Assembly: GCA_964355005.1 (NCBI GenBank)
Contig: CAYHBX010000035.1
Span: 1 to 9,534, forward strand
Direction of reading: 5' to 3'
DNA from: JAUSKF01 sp964355005
Lineage (GTDB): Bacteria > Patescibacteriota > Minisyncoccia > UBA6257 > WO2-44-18
Length of the DNA stretch: 9,534 nt
Positions 5,700 to 9,534 of the stretch are shown here, piece by piece (the first letter of the stretch is position 1; every line of letters begins with the position of its first letter). Position numbers and translations under genes: made by a program. The notes beneath the pieces are model-generated. The model was not told where the DNA came from. It did not search any database and saw only the letters and a list, made by a program, of their open reading frames with translations.

Positions 5700-6968
5700 T
5701 TATACCTCAAACCAGCCTCTTAAAATATGTTCCTTTGTGAGTTCGCGTAGCTTCGCTTCTCCTAAATAACCGGAAAAAATCCGGTTCCAAGTCGCCTCTT
5801 GGTGATGATAAAAATATTTTACCTTGTCTTTCTGCATAACCAGCTCCATAACCGTATCCACCAGATTAAAACTCGCGAATACGTCCACCCCGACATCTGT
5901 CTTGAAAAATTCGCCAACCGATTCAACGGTAGTCCAAAACTCTATCCCATTGGTAAACTCCGGCAAAATTTCTCCGATCCGCTGAAGGTCCTGTTTGGCT
6001 CTGGCCCAGTGCAAAGCTTCCGGATTTATATGCGGGACAAACAGGCGCCAATCGTTAGCATCCGCTTTTGCCAGATACCGCTGGACTACCAGAACTTGGG
6101 TTTTAACCGGATCGGAAACTTGCGGTAACGGATGCGCGATCACATCGCCCCGCAATAAAGAAATAACATTCGCGGAAAAAGAGCCGGTGTTTCCGGCAAA
6201 TCCGGTAAAAAGCTCGGAATAGTATTCCACCTCGTTCAAATAATGCAAGAGCAAGCTAATAAGTCGCAAAGTCTCACCGGAAATACCCAAGAATATCGGA
6301 ATAACAAATATTACACCTAATTCCTTAAGATGGCTGACATTGTGAAACTTTTTCTCAACAAATTCTTTGGCTGCCGACGCCCACCGAGGACCCAAGGCGC
6401 GAAGCTGAACCGGCCGTTCTTCAAAATCATCCGGTGTCAGCTTCTCGTATTGCTTAAAAAATACTTCATTAAGCCATTGGGGATCTTCAAAAAAACGCAA
6501 CGCGCTGAAAACTTCCAAGAGGTCTTCTTTTGCCAGCAATGTATCAATATCAAAATAACCGAGTACCGACAATATCTTTTTAGGCGGTTCTGCTCTTAAC
6601 AATTCTTTGGCTCTTTCATATTTTAAGAACAACCCCTTCTTCGCCGGGTGCAAAGACAACACGAATTTCGAGACTATTTCCGCAGTTTCCGAATGCGGCA
6701 AACCGGATATTTTCAAAGCATTCAGGATAGAAAGGTCGTCGGACTCTACCTTGCTGATCAAGGCATCAAAAACTTCATGAGCAGTAGATCTATCATTCAA
6801 TCCGAGCACCCAAAGATGGTCTACCAGGCGCTTTTCATTTTCTTGAATAATCTGATCAATAACTCCGCTTTTGCCCGTAGAAGCATTCAGTCGCGCTTCC
6901 AATCCGGCGATGATCGCCTTATCAACCCGCAATATCTTGGCAAGTTTTTCAGTGTAGTGATTAGCCAT
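5700..6968 (-). CDS. Unrecognised 422-residue protein in sugar-phosphate gene block
   Basis: I do not recognise this family. The protein is soluble and mostly helical, rich in Leu/Glu/Lys and aromatic residues, with a hydrophobic patch near residues 212-240 (IFVIPIFLGISG) that is too short and mixed to be called a membrane span with confidence. No P-loop, Rossmann GxGxxG, zinc cluster or signal peptide is seen. The C-terminal third is Trp/Phe/Tyr-rich and ends in RGWFEV. The frame is open from 7052, but ATG 6968-6966 (MANHYTEK) is the better start, because the upstream part overlaps the kinase gene and a simple repeat. No Shine-Dalgarno sequence. Only 28 bases separate it from the PfkB kinase gene and 81 from the aldolase, so it is probably co-transcribed with both and may work in the same pathway. 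Confidence 0.75.
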   Translation of the reverse strand: MANHYTEKLAKILRVDKAIIAGLEARLNASTGKSGVIDQIIQENEKRLVDHLWVLGLNDRSTAHEVFDALISKVESDDLSILNALKISGLPHSETAEIVSKFVLSLHPAKKGLFLKYERAKELLRAEPPKKILSVLGYFDIDTLLAKEDLLEVFSALRFFEDPQWLNEVFFKQYEKLTPDDFEERPVQLRALGPRWASAAKEFVEKKFHNVSHLKELGVIFVIPIFLGISGETLRLISLLLHYLNEVEYYSELFTGFAGNTGSFSANVISLLRGDVIAHPLPQVSDPVKTQVLVVQRYLAKADANDWRLFVPHINPEALHWARAKQDLQRIGEILPEFTNGIEFWTTVESVGEFFKTDVGVDVFASFNLVDTVMELVMQKDKVKYFYHHQEATWNRIFSGYLGEAKLRELTKEHILRGWFEV

Positions 6969-6970
6969 AT

Positions 6971-7003
6971 GGATAATTGGTTGGTTGGGTAGTTGGTTAA
7001 TTA
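6971..7003. repeat. Short GGTTGGTT-type simple repeat at the kinase stop codon
   Basis: Plus strand carries imperfect repeats of TTGGTTGG / AGTTGGTTAATT across the 28-base gap and the last codons of the kinase gene. It overlaps the kinase stop at 6997-6999 and supplies the leader of the next gene. Confidence 0.45.
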
Positions 7004-8019
7004 GAGGGTTCAATGCGAATAGGGAAATCTCGCCAGCGAGGGTCGCTCTCAAAATCTTTTTTGGTCAGCAATCCTTCCGTCGCACCTAAAACTTCAAGAT
7101 TGGCGGTAGCGGTGGCGCTGGCAAACGAAATGGCTTTCTTGATTACCTCCGGATCTTTATAATTATCTCCCGCTTCGGCCAGCACGGCCGTAAAGCCGCT
7201 ACCGAAAGCGTCTCCGCAACCGGTGCGGTCGGTAGTCATCTTCTCTTTATAGATGCCGGCGGAATAAATATTTTTCCCATCGGAAACCTTTACTCCTTTC
7301 GGTCCGTCAGTAATCGCCACGATCCCCGGTGTTAATTCATCCAGTTTTTGAAAAACCTCCCTTTCTCTGTCGAATGGTATTCCGACCAATTCCGCGGCTT
7401 CTCCGGTATTTAAAACTAAAAAGGCCAAATCTTTTAATCCGTCCAAAATTTCCTGCCGTTTATGCTTAATGTGATAACCGCTAGGATTGAAAGCAACTTT
7501 AATATTATTTTCCCGGGCAAATTTCAGCAACGGTAAAAACATAGCATTTGATTCGCCCGCCAGCGACAAGTACCACCATTTGGCCTTCAACTTATTCAGG
7601 TCTACGTCCGCCATCGAAAAAGCATCGGAGGCGCCGTGATTGACCAGAATCGTCCGCTCACCACCACTTAACAACAGCACCGAATAAGCCGTAGGCTTTT
7701 CTTTAGTTTTAACGATCAATTTCGCGCTAACGCCGGCATTTTCCAGTTGATCAACAAACTCCCTTCCGGCCGCGTCGTCTCCAATCTTGGCAAGGCAGGC
7801 GGTTTTAAACCCATAGCGGACAAAGGTGACGGCGGCGTTGGCGGCGTTGCCGCCGATCGTGGAAAAAACATCATCTACCGGCAATTTTTCACCAAATGGC
7901 AAAACGATGGCTTTTTTTGACGGCGCCGCCAGCCAATCAATCAATTTGTATTGAGCGCGCAAATAATTGTCCCGGGTAGCGGAGCCAATAGTGATGACGT
8001 CAAATTTACTGCCGAACAT
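6997..8019 (-). CDS. PfkB-family sugar kinase
   Basis: Transfers phosphate from ATP to a sugar or nucleoside hydroxyl. The 340-residue ribokinase-like fold shows the first PfkB signature at 56-64 (GGNAANAAV), the NxxE motif at 204-207 (NTGE, metal/phosphate binding), TDGPKGV at 237-243 and the second signature at 264-273 (DRTGCGDAFG), with catalytic base Asp270 and the GCGD anion hole. The exact substrate cannot be read from the sequence: ribokinase, fructokinase, adenosine kinase and phosphofructokinase-2 share these motifs. Its position near aldolase and transketolase makes a sugar phosphate or fructose 6-phosphate plausible (inference). ATG 8019-8017 lies 6 bases after an extended -10 (TGGTAAAAT), so the mRNA may be leaderless; there is no Shine-Dalgarno sequence. 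It probably leads the unit kinase, unknown protein, aldolase. Confidence 0.88.
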   Translation of the reverse strand: MFGSKFDVITIGSATRDNYLRAQYKLIDWLAAPSKKAIVLPFGEKLPVDDVFSTIGGNAANAAVTFVRYGFKTACLAKIGDDAAGREFVDQLENAGVSAKLIVKTKEKPTAYSVLLLSGGERTILVNHGASDAFSMADVDLNKLKAKWWYLSLAGESNAMFLPLLKFARENNIKVAFNPSGYHIKHKRQEILDGLKDLAFLVLNTGEAAELVGIPFDREREVFQKLDELTPGIVAITDGPKGVKVSDGKNIYSAGIYKEKMTTDRTGCGDAFGSGFTAVLAEAGDNYKDPEVIKKAISFASATATANLEVLGATEGLLTKKDFESDPRWRDFPIRIEPSN

Positions 8020-8025
8020 GGTTAA

Positions 8026-8034
8026 ATTTTACCA
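8026..8034 (-). promoter_or_regulatory. Extended -10 promoter of the PfkB kinase gene
   Basis: TGGTAAAAT on the minus strand fits TGnTATAAT in eight of nine positions and ends 6 bases before the ATG, so transcription would begin at or beside the start codon. No -35 match; an extended -10 can work without one. A degenerate repeat half begins at 8040, just upstream. Confidence 0.5.
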
Positions 8035-8039
8035 CACCC

Positions 8040-8069
8040 GTCATTGAGGGCGAAGAGAAGCAATTTTAC
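8040..8069. repeat. Left half of a degenerate palindromic repeat
   Basis: GTCATTGAGGGCGAAGAG followed by GAAGCAATTTTAC resembles the left half of the element at 8083-8152 with several changes. Its missing right half seems to lie at 8171-8192, on the far side of the complete copy. Confidence 0.55.
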
Positions 8070-8082
8070 AATATCCCCATCC

Positions 8083-8152
8083 GTCATTGCGAGTAAATCG
8101 AAGCAATCTTACATTAAAGTTAGATTGCCACGACCTACGGTCTCGCAATGAC
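8083..8152. repeat. Dispersed palindromic repeat, copy 2
   Basis: Same family as 3724-3828: ends GTCATTGCGA (8083-8092) and its complement (8143-8152), core GAAGCAATCTTACATT then TTAGATTGCC. At 70 bases it is shorter than copy 1 (105 bases), differing mainly in the segments between end and core. It lies between the transketolase and kinase genes. Confidence 0.75.
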
Positions 8153-8170
8153 AAATAAGAAAGGTGGGGC

Positions 8171-8192
8171 ACTTCGGCTTCCTCGCAATGAT
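8171..8192. repeat. Right half of a degenerate palindromic repeat
   Basis: ACTTCGGCTTCCTCGCAATGAT matches the right end of this repeat family (…CCTCGCAATGAC) with one change at the tip. It pairs with the left half at 8040-8069 to suggest an older copy with the intact copy in its middle. Confidence 0.5.
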
Positions 8193-8213
8193 AAAAACAG
8201 CCTCCTTTTTAGA

Positions 8214-9203
8214 CTATTTTCGCCTAATCACTTTCTTAGCCGCCCGAACGATGTCTTTTACGTCCATTCCGTATTTTTTGATCAGATCCCAAGGATTTCC
8301 GGATTCGCCGAAAACATCCTGCATACCGATAAATTCCATAGGCGCAGGAGCCGACTTCGCCAAAACTTCCGCTACCGCCCCGCCCAAACCGCCGGCAACT
8401 TGATGCTCTTCCACGGAAACTACCGCGCCGGTTTTTTTCGCCCACTCAACAATTTTCGGCTCATCCAGAGGTTTAATGGAGTGGACATTCAACACTACCG
8501 AACCAATCCCGTCCTCCTCCAACTCTTTGGCGGCCAACAGCGCATTGCGAACCAATACTCCGCAAGCCACTATCATTACCTGCGGCTTTTTGGATTGCCA
8601 GAAAATTTCCGCTTTTCCCGGAGTAAAAGGGGTGGCCTCGGTGGTCACTACCGGTGATTTTTCTCTGGCAAAGCGTAAATAAACCGGACCCCACATTTTC
8701 GCGGCGGCTATCGTTGCTTTTTTCCCTTCGTTCGCGTCGCAGGGAACAAAAACCCTCATATTCGGCAGGGCGCACGTGATAGCAATATCTTCAGTTGCTT
8801 CATGAGTGGCGCCGTCCGGCCCGGTCATTAAACCGGCATGATGCCCGGCGATCTTCACGTTGGAATCGTTATAGCAAATAGTCGTGCGTATCTGCTCCCA
8901 ATTTCGTCCGGGCGAAAAGGTAGCATAGGAAGAAATAAATGCCGTTTTCCCGGACACGCCCAAACCGGCCGCTACCGCGGCAAGGTTCTGCTCCGCCACC
9001 CCCATCTGAATGAACCGCTCCGGATATTTTTCCGCGAACTTATGCGAACGGGTAGACTCGGTCAGGTCCGCGCAAAGCACAACAACATTAGGATCTTTCT
9101 CACCGGCAACCAAAAGCCCATCACCGTACCCATCGCGGGTCGGCTTCATTTCGACATCTTTGTCGAAAATCTTAGGATTTAATTTGGCAGCTGGATTTAA
9201 CAT
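8214..9203 (-). CDS. Transketolase, C-terminal subunit
   Basis: Half of a split transketolase, which moves two-carbon ketol units between sugar phosphates using thiamine diphosphate in the non-oxidative pentose phosphate pathway. The 329 residues contain the pyrimidine-binding domain (about 20-185), with catalytic Glu71 in MGVAEQN and HHAGLMTGPDGATHEATEDIA at 121-141, and the C-terminal domain (about 200-320) with HSIKPLD and VEEHQVAGGLGGAVAE. The diphosphate-binding N-terminal half, with its GDG motif, is absent and is normally a separate neighbouring gene; it is not on the left and would have to lie beyond the right edge past the small membrane gene, or elsewhere. A related family, 1-deoxyxylulose 5-phosphate synthase, is full length and less likely. 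ATG 9203-9201 is taken; no Shine-Dalgarno sequence. No U-tract terminator follows; the palindromic repeat cluster lies next. Confidence 0.9.
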   Translation of the reverse strand: MLNPAAKLNPKIFDKDVEMKPTRDGYGDGLLVAGEKDPNVVVLCADLTESTRSHKFAEKYPERFIQMGVAEQNLAAVAAGLGVSGKTAFISSYATFSPGRNWEQIRTTICYNDSNVKIAGHHAGLMTGPDGATHEATEDIAITCALPNMRVFVPCDANEGKKATIAAAKMWGPVYLRFAREKSPVVTTEATPFTPGKAEIFWQSKKPQVMIVACGVLVRNALLAAKELEEDGIGSVVLNVHSIKPLDEPKIVEWAKKTGAVVSVEEHQVAGGLGGAVAEVLAKSAPAPMEFIGMQDVFGESGNPWDLIKKYGMDVKDIVRAAKKVIRRK

Positions 9204-9223
9204 AAAAATTAAGAATTAATTTC

Positions 9224-9245
9224 TACCCCGCCGGAGGCGTGGGTA
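9224..9245. repeat. GC-rich hairpin between membrane gene and transketolase
   Basis: About 9 bp with one bulged base and a GGA loop, touching the stop at 9246. No T run follows on the minus strand, so it is not a classical terminator. It may protect mRNA ends or reduce read-through into transketolase. Confidence 0.5.
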
Positions 9246-9506
9246 TTACTCGCACTTATTATCGCACTCGTTGCATGCCTTGCTCCATATGACTTTAACG
9301 CATAATGCCAGTAAACCCAGTATCAGGGCGCTCCAATACCAATGCGGAGCAATAAGACCAAAAACGGTGCCGCGGAAAGTTGATACCCAAGCCAAAACGA
9401 GGAACAGACCCGACAGAATTGAAAAAACTTTGGCCTTCCATTCCACTACTACATGCAACCAATGCCACTTATTTGAACTTCCTGCCTGTATTTGCATATT
9501 GTCCAT
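9246..9506 (-). CDS. Small two-span membrane protein, 86 residues
   Basis: Not recognised. Two hydrophobic segments (about 27-43 and 54-74) joined by a short loop with an RGT turn suggest a hairpin in the cytoplasmic membrane. A Trp-rich amphipathic stretch (KWHWLHVVVEWKAK) precedes the first, and the tail ends in CNECDNKC (Cys 78, 81, 85), which could bind a metal or form a disulphide. ATG 9506-9504 is used; Met4 has GGA 4 bases before it and is an alternative. The leader is extremely A/T-rich with two TAAAAT elements. It lies 42 bases from the transketolase subunit and may share its mRNA, but no functional link is visible. Confidence 0.65.
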   Translation of the reverse strand: MDNMQIQAGSSNKWHWLHVVVEWKAKVFSILSGLFLVLAWVSTFRGTVFGLIAPHWYWSALILGLLALCVKVIWSKACNECDNKCE

Positions 9507-9534
9507 AATTTTATTTTTTTATTTTATTATTGAT

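Noticed and set aside
5700..7052. Upstream start at 7052 for the 422-residue gene
   Set aside because: It would overlap the kinase gene by 56 bases and encode part of a simple repeat; ATG 6968 is a better start.
8196..8213. Terminator after transketolase (A5 … T5 pairing)
   Set aside because: The only pairing is five A-T pairs without a GC stem, too weak to call.
8148..8657. Plus-strand ORF of 169 residues starting inside the palindromic repeat
   Set aside because: It runs antisense to the conserved transketolase, and its first residues are encoded by the repeat.
1..9534. UGA reassigned to glycine or tryptophan
   Set aside because: Genes are full length without internal UGA, including many Gly- and Trp-containing conserved positions read normally, so the standard code fits.

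Overview
The window looks like part of a genome from the Candidate Phyla Radiation (Patescibacteria, most like Parcubacteria). This is inferred from gene content and style: compact genes, a sugar-phosphate gene set with a PfkB kinase and a half-length transketolase, a cell-wall lytic enzyme typical of that group, housekeeping genes mostly without a Shine-Dalgarno sequence, and a run of Ns showing the scaffold came from a draft or metagenome assembly. The standard code fits: genes read through in frame without internal UGA, and all eleven visible stops are UAA or UAG.

Layout, left to right. A Nudix hydrolase (minus strand) runs off the left edge. Next are a small unknown gene (minus) and a release factor 1 gene (plus), which diverge from a shared promoter whose two -10 boxes overlap as a palindrome. 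The release factor begins at domain 2 and has no N-terminal domain. It converges on two small minus-strand genes with cysteine pairs, each ending at a clear hairpin terminator. A secreted coiled-coil lytic transglycosylase (minus) follows, split by a 10-N assembly gap. After a copy of a dispersed palindromic repeat comes ribosomal protein L25, whose start region is the 3' arm of a perfect 20-bp inverted repeat spanning its leader. Then come a class II aldolase, an unrecognised 422-residue protein, a PfkB kinase, a nested cluster of the same palindromic repeat, a transketolase C-terminal subunit and a small two-span membrane protein, all on the minus strand.

How they fit together. Transketolase, the PfkB kinase and aldolase form a sugar-phosphate block. 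CPR bacteria commonly lack a classical phosphofructokinase and route carbon through pentose-phosphate reactions, so the kinase and the unknown 422-residue gene between it and the aldolase deserve attention. L25, RF1 and the lytic transglycosylase are translation and envelope housekeeping genes.

The strongest candidate for something undescribed is the L25 leader, where competing pairings could hide or expose the start codon. The overlapping divergent promoter, the release factor lacking domain 1 and the nested palindromic repeats come next. No tRNA, rRNA, CRISPR array or transposase gene was found.
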